Positions 36,055-45,222 of a stretch of 57,978 bases of DNA are shown here, in pieces. Positions within the stretch are counted from its first letter, which is position 1; each line of letters starts with the position of its first letter. A program made the position numbers and the translations under genes. Under the pieces are notes generated by a model. That model was not told the DNA's origin and ran no database searches. It saw only the letters and a program-made list of their open reading frames with translations. The DNA lies in assembly GCA_037388885.1 (NCBI GenBank), contig JARRJS010000009.1:1-57978 (forward strand), in the 5' to 3' direction. This DNA is from JARRJS01 sp037388885. Lineage in GTDB: Bacteria; Gemmatimonadota; Gemmatimonadetes; Longimicrobiales; RSA9.

Positions 36055-37284
36055 GTGCACGTCTCCTTCCTGCTGGAAGCCGGCGCCGTCCTCGGCGCTC
36101 TCGGCCTTGCCGGCCTTCTCTTCCACCGCGCACGACAGTCGGTGGTGCCCGCGTACATCCTGCTCGGGCTGGTGCTGCGCCCGTGGGTGAGTGGATCCGC
36201 GGTGGAGCGGTTGGCCACCGTGGGTGTCGTGCTGCTCCTTTTCTTCATGGGCCTCGAGTTCTCGCTGGGCGCGCTCGTGCGACAGCGACGGACCATCCTC
36301 CGGACCGGGTCCATCGACTGGATCGTCTGCTTCCCCGTGGGCCTGGTGGGGGGACTCGCCCTGGGATTCGGCCTGGTGGGCTCGCTGCTGCTGGCCGGCG
36401 CCGTGTACGTGTCCTCGTCGGCCATCATCGCCAAGGGCGTAATCGAGCTACGCCGCGCTGCGGCACCGGAAACCGAGCTCGCACTGGGCATCCTCGTCTT
36501 CGAGGACCTGTTCATCGCTCTGTTCCTGGTCGTCGTCACGGGGGCGGTCCTGGCGCCCGAGCCGGCGGCGGGCCCAGTGCTCCTGGGCATTGCGAAAGCA
36601 CTCGTCTTCGTCGGCCTGGTGTTGCTGCTGGCAGCCCGTGCCGGTCCACTGCTGGGGCGCGTCCTGGACATCACATCCGACGACATCTTCCTCCTCCTCA
36701 TCGGCGCCGTTGTCCTGCTCCTCAGCTGGAGCGCGGCGGCCGTCGGCCTGTCCGAGGCCATTGGCGCTTTCGTCGCCGGGCTGGCGCTCGCCGAGACGCC
36801 CGAAAAGGAGCGCGTCGAACGACTGTTCGCGCCGCTCCAGGGCCTGTTCGCCGCCATTTTCTTCCTGGGCTTTGGCCTGACCCTCGACGCGTCGGCGTTC
36901 CGACAGCTGTGGGCTCCGGTCCTGTCCCTCACGGGCATGGCCGTTCTGGCGAAGGCACTCGCCGGCTGGTGGGCCGGACTGGCCAGTGGCGCCGGGCCGC
37001 GCACCGCCCTGGCCCTGGGCCTCACGCTGGTGCCGCGCGGAGAGTTCTCCATCATCCTCGCGGGCGTCGCGGCAGCGGCGGGGCTGACCGAGCTGGCTGC
37101 GCTCATCGGCCTCGCCGTGCTGGCACTGTCCCTGCTCGGGACCATCGCTCTGCAGCTGGCACCGGCCGTCGGACGCCGGCTGTTCCCTGCACGCATGGTT
37201 TCTCTGGAACCCGCAGGCGCCATGGCGGACATCGCGACACCGGAGGGGCCGGAGGTCCCGGGCAACGGCAGTGCGGAGGTGTAG
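36055..37284 (+). CDS. khtU: CPA2-family cation/proton antiporter, KhtU-like
   Basis: A 409-aa inner-membrane antiporter with about twelve to thirteen helices. Family features are VPAYILLGLVLRPWV, FFMGLEFSLGALVR, the ion-site region VYVSSSAIIAKGVIELRR, ETELALGILVFEDLFIAL with the acidic pair, and LVPRGEFSIILAG. It lacks the C-terminal KTN/RCK domain of KefB/KefC; that function is supplied by KhtT. The likely activity is K+(Na+)/H+ exchange for efflux of K+ under alkaline or stress conditions. The GTG start at 36055, with GGGGAGCGG 6 nt upstream, directly follows the khtT stop. The C-terminal ~25 residues are a Pro/Glu/Gly tail. Confidence 0.9.
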   Translation: MHVSFLLEAGAVLGALGLAGLLFHRARQSVVPAYILLGLVLRPWVSGSAVERLATVGVVLLLFFMGLEFSLGALVRQRRTILRTGSIDWIVCFPVGLVGGLALGFGLVGSLLLAGAVYVSSSAIIAKGVIELRRAAAPETELALGILVFEDLFIALFLVVVTGAVLAPEPAAGPVLLGIAKALVFVGLVLLLAARAGPLLGRVLDITSDDIFLLLIGAVVLLLSWSAAAVGLSEAIGAFVAGLALAETPEKERVERLFAPLQGLFAAIFFLGFGLTLDASAFRQLWAPVLSLTGMAVLAKALAGWWAGLASGAGPRTALALGLTLVPRGEFSIILAGVAAAAGLTELAALIGLAVLALSLLGTIALQLAPAVGRRLFPARMVSLEPAGAMADIATPEGPEVPGNGSAEV

Positions 37285-37370
37285 CGCTAACGCGGCCGCG
37301 AGGCTGTGCGTCTTACAGGAAAGGCCGTCGGCGCGGAAGCACCTCGACCCCGAAGGGGGTGAAGGGCACC

Positions 37371-38825
37371 ATGGCCGTCACGACCCTCCCCGACCTGCAA
37401 GCCGCTCCGGACCGACTCGTCCGCGGGCTGGGCCTGTTCTCGGCCACCAACCTGGTCGTGGCGAACATGGTGGGCGCCGGCATCTTCACCACGAGCGGGC
37501 TGCTCCTGGGGGAGCTGGGCAGCCCGCTCATCATGCTGGCGCTCTGGGCCGGCGGCGGCGTGCTCGCTCTGGCCGGCGCACTCTGCTACGGCGAGCTGGG
37601 AGCCGCCATGCCCAGCGCCGGTGGCGAGTACGTTTACCTGGGCCGCCTCTTTCACCCGGTGCTGGGCTTCCTGAGCGGCTGGGTTTCCTTCCTCGTGGGC
37701 TTCTCCGCCCCACTCGCCGCCTCGGCGCTCGGGTGCTCGGCGTACTTCGCGTCGGCGTTCCCGTTCCTGTTGCCATCGGACAGTGGCGCGCTCGCCAGGA
37801 AGCTGTTCGCCATCCTGCTGGTCGTCAGCCTGACGGCCGTCCACCTCCGGGGGATGCGCACCGGAGCCCGGGTCCAGAACGTCCTGACGGCGGGCAAGGT
37901 GCTGCTGATCATCACGTTGATCCTGGCCGGAGCGGCCTGGGGCCAGGGCAATCTCGGCCACCTGACCATCGATGCCGGCGGCGCGGCGACGGGGAGCGAG
38001 CACCCGAGCCTCACGTGGCAGACCATGGGCCTCGCCCTGATGTGGATCATGTTCGCGTACAGCGGTTGGAACGCGTCGGCGTACGTCGGCTCTGAGATCC
38101 GCGACCCCGCACGCAACCTGCCGCGTTCCCTGCTGGCGGGGACCGCGCTGGTCCTGACCCTCTACGTCGGCCTGAACATCCTGTTCGTCTACGCCGTCCC
38201 ACCCGCCGAGATGTCCGGGGTCATCGCCGTCGGCGGACTGGCGGCGCAGCACCTGTTCGGCGACGCCGCGCGTGCCGTCTTTTCGGGCCTGATTGCCTTC
38301 GCGCTACTCTCATCCATCAGTGCCCTCATCATCCTGGGCCCGAGAGTCTACTACGCCATGGCCCGCGACGGTTACTTCTTCCGGGCCGTCGCCGAGGTTC
38401 AGCCGAAGACGCGGGTACCGGCAAAGTCGATCGCCCTCCAGTCGCTCATCGCCGTCGTGCTGATTCTGTCCGGCACCTTCGAGCAGATCCTGACGTACAT
38501 GGGCTTCTGCCTCGGCATCTTCCCCATCCTTGCCGTGCTCGGGATCTTCCGACTGCGACGCAGGGCTACGCCACCGTTCCGTACGCCGGGCTTCCCGGTC
38601 GTGCCCATCTTCTTCGCCACCGCCAGCGTGTTGATGCTGGGCCTGGCCTTCCAGGAACGGCCCGTGGAATCCAGTATCGCCATCCTCACGGTCGCCGCGG
38701 GCCTTCCGTTCTACCTTCTCTTCAGCCGATCCAGACGGGCGCGACTCGCGGCCGGCTCCGCGCAAATCCCCGTGGAACCGAACGCAGGCGGGTCCGATTC
38801 CTCGATCATGGGAGGGCCATCATGA
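37371..38825 (+). CDS. APC-superfamily amino acid permease
   Basis: A 484-aa transporter with twelve-plus helices. The first helix carries the APC substrate motif VANMVGAGIFTTSG (GAGIF). Later come LCYGELGAAMPSAGGEYVYL, YSGWNASAYVGSEIRDPARN (TM6 region with the GWN break) and ISALIILGPRVYYAMARDG. Most relatives carry amino acids or amines by proton symport or exchange; the substrate is not predictable. ATG 37371 begins just before the conserved N-terminus; longer in-frame starts lie inside khtU. The stop overlaps the next ATG by 4 nt, giving coupled translation with the O-methyltransferase. Confidence 0.9.
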   Translation: MAVTTLPDLQAAPDRLVRGLGLFSATNLVVANMVGAGIFTTSGLLLGELGSPLIMLALWAGGGVLALAGALCYGELGAAMPSAGGEYVYLGRLFHPVLGFLSGWVSFLVGFSAPLAASALGCSAYFASAFPFLLPSDSGALARKLFAILLVVSLTAVHLRGMRTGARVQNVLTAGKVLLIITLILAGAAWGQGNLGHLTIDAGGAATGSEHPSLTWQTMGLALMWIMFAYSGWNASAYVGSEIRDPARNLPRSLLAGTALVLTLYVGLNILFVYAVPPAEMSGVIAVGGLAAQHLFGDAARAVFSGLIAFALLSSISALIILGPRVYYAMARDGYFFRAVAEVQPKTRVPAKSIALQSLIAVVLILSGTFEQILTYMGFCLGIFPILAVLGIFRLRRRATPPFRTPGFPVVPIFFATASVLMLGLAFQERPVESSIAILTVAAGLPFYLLFSRSRRARLAAGSAQIPVEPNAGGSDSSIMGGPS

Positions 38826-39532
38826 AGACCTTGTTGCTCGCCCCCGTCGCCGCGCTCGCCCTGACGCTGACGGGCGCCCCGGACACTATCGGCAGGCCCA
38901 CGTCGTCTCCACGAGCCGAGCTCCGCCGACCCGCTCACAACCTGCAACAGGCCCGTCAGGACAGCCTCGATGCCCGCGTCCGGCGCTTCCTGGATGCGCA
39001 TCGAGGAAGATGGCGGGACATGAACGTGCCGGCTTCGGATGGCCAGCGCCTGCACGACCTCGTCCTGGAAAACGGCTACACGCGGGCGCTGGAGATCGGC
39101 ACCTCCACCGGCCACTCCGCCATCTGGATCGCCTGGGCCCTCAGCAAGACGGGCGGCCGGTTGATCACTGTCGAGATCGACGAAGGCCGGTACAGGGAAG
39201 CGCTCCGCAACTTTCGCGAGGCCGGCCTCAGCGACTACATCGACGCACGCCTGGCGGACGCCCACGAGCTGGTGCCGCGTCTGGATGGCCCCTTCGACTT
39301 CGTCTTCGTGGACGCCGACAAGGGCTGGTACACGCGCTACTTCCAGGCGGTCTACCCCAAGCTGGTCGTGGGCGGGTGCTTCACGGCCCACAACGTCGCA
39401 GGCCGACGCACGGGCTGGGTCGCGGAATTCCTGGACGCACTGGACGCCACGCCCGGCCTGGAGACCGAGGTGGTCGGGTCTTCCCGCGCGGGGTTGTCGG
39501 TGAGCTACAAGCGGACGAGCGCCGGTTCGTGA
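38822..39532 (+). CDS. class I SAM-dependent O-methyltransferase with predicted signal peptide
   Basis: A 236-aa protein. The methyltransferase part (about 50-230) resembles the COMT/CCoAOMT class: RALEIGTSTGHSAIWIAWAL (SAM site), TVEIDEGRYREALRNF, and PFDFVFVDADKGWY with the metal-binding Asp pattern. Unusually, the N-terminus (MKTLLLAPVAALALTLTG) looks like a cleavable signal peptide, followed by a Ser/Pro/Arg linker. SAM is not normally available in the periplasm, so either the export signal is a misreading, with a cytoplasmic start farther in such as MNVPASDG, or the enzyme uses another ligand. The 4-nt ATGA overlap with the permease gene supports the long start. Confidence 0.85.
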   Translation: MKTLLLAPVAALALTLTGAPDTIGRPTSSPRAELRRPAHNLQQARQDSLDARVRRFLDAHRGRWRDMNVPASDGQRLHDLVLENGYTRALEIGTSTGHSAIWIAWALSKTGGRLITVEIDEGRYREALRNFREAGLSDYIDARLADAHELVPRLDGPFDFVFVDADKGWYTRYFQAVYPKLVVGGCFTAHNVAGRRTGWVAEFLDALDATPGLETEVVGSSRAGLSVSYKRTSAGS

Positions 39533-39684
39533 CAGCGCGACTCGTGGCGTTCCGTCGCCGTGGGCCGCGCGAACCGGGCTGCCGCGGGCCACGGTCGCCG
39601 GTCCGACGCAGGCACGTGGCTTGCACCCGGTGACCGGCGCGAACATGTACCATGACTTCCGCCGCATACAAGGAATCGTCCGCC

Positions 39685-42204
39685 ATGGCAACGCGGTCTT
39701 CACCGCTACTGGTCGACCAGAAAGAGGTCGCCCGCATGCGCCCGGATGACCTTTTCAAGAAATTCGACAGTTCCCCGACCACGGGCCTTTCGGACGACGA
39801 AGCTGCACACCGGCTCGAACAATACGGACCCAACGCACTGGACGAGAAGAAGGTCAACCCCTTCATCAAGTTCCTGGGCTATTTCTGGGGCCCCATCCCG
39901 TGGATGATCGAGGTTGCGGCTGTGCTGTCGGCGGCCGTTCAGCACTGGACGGATCTGATCATCATCGCGGCGTTGCTCGTTTTCAATGCCGTCGTTGGGT
40001 TCTGGCAGGAATACAAGGCCGGGAACGCGGTGGAGGCGCTGAAGAGGAGCCTGGCGCTCCGGAGCCGGGTCCTGCGGGACGGCCGATGGCGGGAGATCGA
40101 CGCGAAGGAGCTGGTGCCGGGCGACGTCGTGCGGCTGCGGCTCGGCGACGTCATCCCGGCCGACGTCAAGCTCTTCGAGCAGGGCGACGTCGCGTACTCG
40201 GGCTCCGTCGCCAAGCAGGGAGAGATGGTCGCGCTGGTGACCGCCACCGGTGCAGACACCTATTTCGGACGGACCGCTCGGCTGGTCCAGTCGGCCCGCA
40301 CGGTGTCCCACTTCCAGAAGGCGGTGCTGCGCATCGGCGATTACCTGATCTACATCAGCCTGGGGCTGGTGGCGGTGCTGTTGATCGTGCAGCTCTTTCG
40401 CCACGCGCCGCCGCTGGAGCTGGTTCAGTTCGCCCTGATCCTGGTGGTGGCGTCCATCCCCGTGGCCATGCCGGCGGTGCTGTCCGTGACCATGGCCGTC
40501 GGCGCCATGGCGCTGTCCAAGATGAAGGCCATCGTGTCGCGCCTGGAGTCCATCGAGGAGATGGCAGGCGTGGACATCCTGTGCTCCGACAAGACCGGCA
40601 CGCTGACGCAGAACAAGCTGAAGCTGGGCGACCCTCTGCTGCTCGGCGCGAAGGACGACGACCAGCTGCTCCTCGCCGCGTCCCTGGCGTCCAAGGAAGA
40701 GGACCAGGACGCCATCGACCTGGCGGTGCTGTCGGGCCTGCGTCGGCAGGACGCCCTCGACGAATACGAGCAACTGCAGTTCGTGCCGTTCGACCCGGTG
40801 GCGAAGCGCACCGAGGCCACCATCCGGGACAGCGCCGGCCAATCGTTCCGGGTGACCAAGGGCGCACCGCAGGTGATCCTCGACCTGTCGCGGGTCGAGG
40901 CCGATACGCGCGCGGAGGCGGAGAAGGCCATCGACGAATTCGCCTCCCGCGGCTACCGCACGCTGGGCGTGGCCCGCGCCGACCAGGAAGACCGGTGGTC
41001 ATTCCTCGGCGTTCTGCCGTTGTTCGATCCGCCGCGAGACGATTCCGCCGACACGATCCGGGACGCCGAGCGCCACGGTGTCCACGTCAAGATGGTCACC
41101 GGCGACAACATGGCCATCGCCCGGGAGATCGGCGCCAAGCTGGGCCTGGGCAAGAACATGCTCCCGGCCGAGGACTTGTTCGGAGACGAGGGCGCTCCGG
41201 CCAACGAAGCGCTGGCGGAGCAGGTGGAGACCAGCGATGGCTTCGCCCAGGTCTTCCCCGAGCACAAATTCGACATCGTCAAGCTGCTTCAGGCCCGGGG
41301 CCACATCGTGGGCATGACCGGCGACGGCGTGAACGACGCGCCCGCGTTGAAGCAGGCCGACGTCGGCATCGCCGTTTCGGGCGCCACGGACGCAGCCCGG
41401 ACTGCCGCCGACCTCGTCCTCACGGCACCCGGCCTGTCGACCATCGTGCGCGCCATCGAGGAAGCACGGCGCATTTTCGAGCGCATGAACTCCTACGCCA
41501 TCTACCGCATCACGGAGACCATCCGGATCATGGTCTTCGTGGTCCTGGCCATGCTGGCGTTCAATTTCTATCCCATCACGGCGATCATGATCATCCTGCT
41601 GGCCTTCTTCAACGATGTGCCGATCATGACCATCGCCTACGACCGCACGCCGCTCGATCCGGAGCCCGTGCGCTGGGACATGCACCGGGTCATCCTCGTG
41701 TCCACCGTCATGGGCCTCACCGGAGTGACAGGCAGCTTCCTGATGCTCTACGTGGCGCTGAACGTGCTGCACCTCTCCATCCCCGAGGTGCAGACGTTCG
41801 TCTTCCTCAAGATGGCGGTCGCCGGGCACCTCACTCTGTTCGTGTCCCGCAGGAAGGGGTTCTTCCTCAAGAAGCCCTATCCCGCACCCATCGTGACCTG
41901 GTCCGCGATCGGCACCAAGGTGGCGGCGACCTTCCTGGTGGCGTACGGCTTCGGGTTGATCCCGTCCATCGGCTGGCGCTCCATCGGCCTCATCTGGGCC
42001 TACTCCATCACCTGGGCCCTCCTGACCGATGCGGCCAAGCTCAGCGTCTACCGTCACCTGGAGCACAGCAGCCGGCGTCACGTGGGGTTCCTGCGGCGCC
42101 TGCAACAGCCGCTTCACCCGCACCTGCACGGCTGGATGGTCCCGGTGATGCCGGACACCTCCAACCGCGGCGACGGCGACGATCGCGACCGCGCCGCCCG
42201 TTGA
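39685..42204 (+). CDS. P3A-type plasma-membrane H+-ATPase, missing the TGES segment
   Basis: An 839-aa P-type ATPase of the proton-pump branch: DDEAAHRLEQYGPNAL, ten helices, the P3A-like VASIPVAMPAVLSVTMAVGA, phosphorylation Asp302 in CSDKTGTLTQNKL, VTKGAPQVILDL, MVTGDNMAIAREIG, and MTGDGVNDAPALKQADVG. The actuator domain reads GDVIPADVKLFE then QGDVAYSGSVAKQGE. In the family, about 20 residues containing DQSALTGESLPV lie between these. The segment is absent in frame near residue 165, so the catalytic loop for dephosphorylation is missing. The pump is probably inactive or this is an assembly deletion. The ATG at 39685 has AAGGA about 11 nt upstream; an in-frame ATG at 39652 has none. prmA starts inside the stop codon. 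Confidence 0.88.
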   Translation: MATRSSPLLVDQKEVARMRPDDLFKKFDSSPTTGLSDDEAAHRLEQYGPNALDEKKVNPFIKFLGYFWGPIPWMIEVAAVLSAAVQHWTDLIIIAALLVFNAVVGFWQEYKAGNAVEALKRSLALRSRVLRDGRWREIDAKELVPGDVVRLRLGDVIPADVKLFEQGDVAYSGSVAKQGEMVALVTATGADTYFGRTARLVQSARTVSHFQKAVLRIGDYLIYISLGLVAVLLIVQLFRHAPPLELVQFALILVVASIPVAMPAVLSVTMAVGAMALSKMKAIVSRLESIEEMAGVDILCSDKTGTLTQNKLKLGDPLLLGAKDDDQLLLAASLASKEEDQDAIDLAVLSGLRRQDALDEYEQLQFVPFDPVAKRTEATIRDSAGQSFRVTKGAPQVILDLSRVEADTRAEAEKAIDEFASRGYRTLGVARADQEDRWSFLGVLPLFDPPRDDSADTIRDAERHGVHVKMVTGDNMAIAREIGAKLGLGKNMLPAEDLFGDEGAPANEALAEQVETSDGFAQVFPEHKFDIVKLLQARGHIVGMTGDGVNDAPALKQADVGIAVSGATDAARTAADLVLTAPGLSTIVRAIEEARRIFERMNSYAIYRITETIRIMVFVVLAMLAFNFYPITAIMIILLAFFNDVPIMTIAYDRTPLDPEPVRWDMHRVILVSTVMGLTGVTGSFLMLYVALNVLHLSIPEVQTFVFLKMAVAGHLTLFVSRRKGFFLKKPYPAPIVTWSAIGTKVAATFLVAYGFGLIPSIGWRSIGLIWAYSITWALLTDAAKLSVYRHLEHSSRRHVGFLRRLQQPLHPHLHGWMVPVMPDTSNRGDGDDRDRAAR

Positions 42205-43241
42205 TGACCGCTGACGCGCGCCGTGCTCGCGGACGCATCCCGGACGACACCGGGGCCGCACGTTCCGGGGTGCGCACCCTCCCGGATCGCTGGCTCGAGC
42301 TGGCCATGCCGGCCGGTCGACCGGGCGAGACGCCGCTCCTGGTGGATGCGCTCCGGCGCGTCGGCGCACGGGCGGTGGAGCGGGACGGCGACCGCGTCAT
42401 CGCGTTGTTTCCGCCTCCCGCTGATCCGGCAGCCCTGCTGGCGGAAGCCGCGAGCGCAATCCGCGCCAGCACCTCCGAGACGGAGCCCCGCTTGGCGTCG
42501 GAGTGGCGCAGCCACGAGGAGTGGGCCGCCGCGTGGCGCACCAACCACCCGCCGGAGCGAGTTGTCGGTCGACTGGTGGTGGCACCCACGGGGAGCGCCT
42601 GGCAGGGTCGGGACGACGACCTGGTGATCCGCCTGGATCCGGCTGTGGCCTTTGGGACCGCGGAACATCCCACCACCCGGGCATGCCTGCGGATGCTGGC
42701 CACCCACCTCTCGCCGGACGATCGGGTGCTGGACGTGGGCGCCGGCTCCGGCAGCCTCGCCATCGCCGCGGCGCTGCTCGGCGCGTCCCGCGTACTGGCG
42801 TTGGAAGCCGATCCTCTCGCCTGCGCCGCGGCGCGCGAGAACGCCTACGCCAGCGGCGTCGCCGACCGCATCGAAGTGGGCGAACGACGGGTTGAGCCGC
42901 GCGACTTCCGCCAGCTCTGGCCGCCCGGCCGCGCGCGACTTGTCCGGTGGTTCCGGCCCCGCGATGACGCACGGCTGCACCGCCGCGCACCGTTCCATGT
43001 CATCCTCGCCAACCTGGATGCCGAAACCGTCGTGCGGCTGTTGCCGGGCTTCCGCAGGGTCCTCGCGCCGGCAGGCTGGCTCGTGCTCTCGGGGGTGGTG
43101 CGGGTCGAACGGGCGGCCGTGCTGGAAGCCGCGGCCGGCGAAGGCCTGGCGCTGAGTCACGAGGAGATGGAAGGGGGGTGGTGGACGGCTCGCCTGACCG
43201 CAGGTGAACAGCTCGTTGTCCAGCCGCCGGGAGCCACTTGA
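42204..43241 (+). CDS. prmA: ribosomal protein L11 methyltransferase PrmA
   Basis: A cytoplasmic SAM enzyme that trimethylates ribosomal protein L11. The 345-aa product has the N-terminal L11-binding part (about 25-110) and the catalytic domain with LDPAVAFGTAEHPTTRACLR (the PrmA GTxxHxTT signature), VLDVGAGSGSLAIAAALLGA and FHVILANLDAE (substrate NPPY-like position). It is longer than E. coli PrmA (293 aa) because of an ~18-residue N-terminal extension and an Arg-rich insertion (RARLVRWFRPRDDARLHRR) before the ILANL strand. The ATG overlaps the A of the upstream TGA, so translation is coupled to the ATPase. Confidence 0.93.
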   Translation: MTADARRARGRIPDDTGAARSGVRTLPDRWLELAMPAGRPGETPLLVDALRRVGARAVERDGDRVIALFPPPADPAALLAEAASAIRASTSETEPRLASEWRSHEEWAAAWRTNHPPERVVGRLVVAPTGSAWQGRDDDLVIRLDPAVAFGTAEHPTTRACLRMLATHLSPDDRVLDVGAGSGSLAIAAALLGASRVLALEADPLACAAARENAYASGVADRIEVGERRVEPRDFRQLWPPGRARLVRWFRPRDDARLHRRAPFHVILANLDAETVVRLLPGFRRVLAPAGWLVLSGVVRVERAAVLEAAAGEGLALSHEEMEGGWWTARLTAGEQLVVQPPGAT

Positions 43242-43443
43242 TTGCCGCTTGACCATCCGCCGGTAGACTTCTCCCGGATCGAGGCATTGTTCCGTGGCAA
43301 TAGCCCCACCACGGCGCTCCGGATGGTATGCCATACGTCATTCGCGAGGAAGGTTTCGGCTTCCTCCGCACGCTACTCGGTGAGTCGCCAGCCCCGATCG
43401 ATCACCCACCGCTATCGTCAACCCTCCTGAGGAAGGCCCCGCC

Positions 43444-44580
43444 ATGAACATCGAGATCGAGCCCATCAACCGTCGCCACGACATGCGGAGGTTCCTTCGC
43501 TTGCCCCAGCTGCTCCACCGGGACCACGAAGGCTGGGTCCCGGCATTGCGCATGGACGAGCAACGCATGTTCGATCGGAAGCGCAACCTGGCGCTGCGCT
43601 ACTGCGACTGCGCGCTCTGGCTCGCCCGGGCCAACGGTCGCACGGTGGGCCGGATCGGCGGAATCATCAATCACCGTTACAACGAGATCCGGCGTGAGCA
43701 TACGGCTCGCTTCACCCACCTGGACTGCATCGACGACCTCGAGGTCGCGAACGCGCTGCTTTCAAAGGTCAAGGATTGGGCCCACGCCGCGGGCATGGAC
43801 CGGGTGATCGGACCCATGGGGTTCACGGACCAGGATCCGGAGGGCTTCACCGTGGACGGCTTCCAGGAGGAACCGTCCATCGCCACGTACCACAATCGCG
43901 AGTACGTCGTTCGCTTCCTGGACGAGCTCGGCTGGACCAAGCACGTGGACTACGTCGTCTACAAGGTGCCGGTCGTCGGCACGATGCCGCGGTTCTATGA
44001 ACGGATCGCCGACCGCGTCACCCGTCAGGGCCTGTTTCGACTCGTCGAGTTTCGGCACCGCAGCGAGCTCAAGCCGCTCATCCGCCCGATCTTCAAGCTC
44101 ATGAACGATGCCTTCACCGAGATCGAGGGCTACGCGCCCCTGGATGAGTTGGAGATGGAGGACCTGGCGCGACGGTACCTGCCCGTCATCGACCCCCGTT
44201 TCGTCAAGGTCGTGGCGCTGCACGACGAAGTTGTCGGGTTCGTCATCGCCATGCCCAACATCGTGGACGGCATCCGTCGGGCCCACGGTCGACTGCTCCC
44301 CTTCGGTTGGATCCGGGTACTCCAGGCAGGGCGCCACGCCGTCCGGTTGGACTTGTTGCTCGGCGGCATCGAACCGGACTACCGCGGCAAGGGCATCGAT
44401 GTGCTTCTGGGCCGTGCCATGATGCGGTCCGCGCACCAGGCCGGCTTCCAGTATTTGGACAGCCACCACGAGCTGGAAGACAACACCCGCATTCGAGCAG
44501 AAATGGAGCGCATGGGCGGGAAGGTGTACAAGCGTTACCGGATCTTCGAAATGCCGGTGCCGGGCACCGTGTCAGATTAA
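43444..44580 (+). CDS. GNAT-fold protein of unknown function
   Basis: A 378-aa cytoplasmic protein. The C-terminal half has a GNAT (acetyl-CoA N-acyltransferase) signature: LDLLLGGIEPDYRGKGIDVL with the pyrophosphate-binding loop RGKG, followed by a helix and DSHHELEDN. The N-terminal ~200 residues are a conserved-looking extension (LRLPQLLHRDHEGWVPALR, RVGRIGG-like GRTVGRIGGI, IGPMGFTDQDPEGFTVDGF), probably a second, degenerate GNAT-like unit. The acyl donor and acceptor are unknown. GAGGAAGG lies 8 nt before the ATG. It is preceded by 202 bases with no gene and followed by a lipoprotein gene on the same strand. Confidence 0.85.
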   Translation: MNIEIEPINRRHDMRRFLRLPQLLHRDHEGWVPALRMDEQRMFDRKRNLALRYCDCALWLARANGRTVGRIGGIINHRYNEIRREHTARFTHLDCIDDLEVANALLSKVKDWAHAAGMDRVIGPMGFTDQDPEGFTVDGFQEEPSIATYHNREYVVRFLDELGWTKHVDYVVYKVPVVGTMPRFYERIADRVTRQGLFRLVEFRHRSELKPLIRPIFKLMNDAFTEIEGYAPLDELEMEDLARRYLPVIDPRFVKVVALHDEVVGFVIAMPNIVDGIRRAHGRLLPFGWIRVLQAGRHAVRLDLLLGGIEPDYRGKGIDVLLGRAMMRSAHQAGFQYLDSHHELEDNTRIRAEMERMGGKVYKRYRIFEMPVPGTVSD

Positions 44581-44703
44581 GCGACCCAAGGTCGTTTACC
44601 GCATGTGTGAGCGCGGCGCCTTGTGCGGTGTGATCGACCGAATTGTGCACGCCGGTGGCGCGCACGCGGAAAATAGTTTGCCGACCATGACAGAGGACAG
44701 AGA

Positions 44704-45222
44704 ATGCGCACAGGTCTGCTTGCCCCTGCCGTTGTCGCATGCGGAATCCTGTCAGGCTGCCAGACGGCCACCGAGCCCGACAACCTCCGCTACTTCCCCC
44801 TCGCCGTGGGGAACACTTGGACGTACGCGCCGGAGAACCCGATGTACGGCGAGCCGTTCCAGTGGCGGGTGACGGCGAGACGCGGCGACACCGTCAGCCT
44901 GGCGCGGCCGGCGGCTGCATCCCATCCGGGACCGGTGACCCTGCTGGACCGAACGGACGAAGTCGAACTGCTCCTGGACGCCGGGTTCGGGCCCTTCTAT
45001 CGCTTCTCGCCCGGCGCGTCCTGGGTCCACCGAGACCTGTGGGAATGCGACGACGGCGCGACGTTCGCTGTCGTGGTAGAGCCGGACGCCGTAGTCACGC
45101 CCGCGGGAACGTTTACGGACTGCATACGCATCGAGCGACGGACGACAGCCGCCTGCACCGATGCCGGAACAACCATGGAATGGTGGGCTCCCGGAGTCGG
45201 CCTCGTGACTGGGATGAGTTGA
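44704..45222 (+). CDS. small lipoprotein, C-terminus truncated by a frameshift
   Basis: A 172-aa lipoprotein: signal peptide with lipobox LSGC (Cys19), then a beta-rich domain starting RYFPLAVGNTWTY. This motif is common to a family of secreted proteins in Gemmatimonadota and Bacteroidota. It ends EWWAPGVGLVTGMS. The sequence just after reads on in another frame as WDELNFYAGG PISYRLVSYTLD and stops at 45278, which is the expected last strand of the family (GVGLV then a hydrophobic strand ending in SY). A single base lost near 45204 would explain both. Function is unknown. AGAGGA lies 5 nt before the ATG. It may be a pseudogene, or a sequencing error may have created the shift. Confidence 0.75.
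   Translation: MRTGLLAPAVVACGILSGCQTATEPDNLRYFPLAVGNTWTYAPENPMYGEPFQWRVTARRGDTVSLARPAAASHPGPVTLLDRTDEVELLLDAGFGPFYRFSPGASWVHRDLWECDDGATFAVVVEPDAVVTPAGTFTDCIRIERRTTAACTDAGTTMEWWAPGVGLVTGMS

Noticed and set aside
36183..37370. N-terminal extension of the APC permease into khtU
   Set aside because: The extra sequence is Arg/Pro/Gly-rich and out of frame with khtU; the permease family begins at ATG 37371.
43242..43443. Small frame encoding about 62 residues between prmA and the GNAT gene
   Set aside because: TTG start, no ribosome-binding site, no hydrophobic or motif signal, Ser/Arg-rich chance composition.
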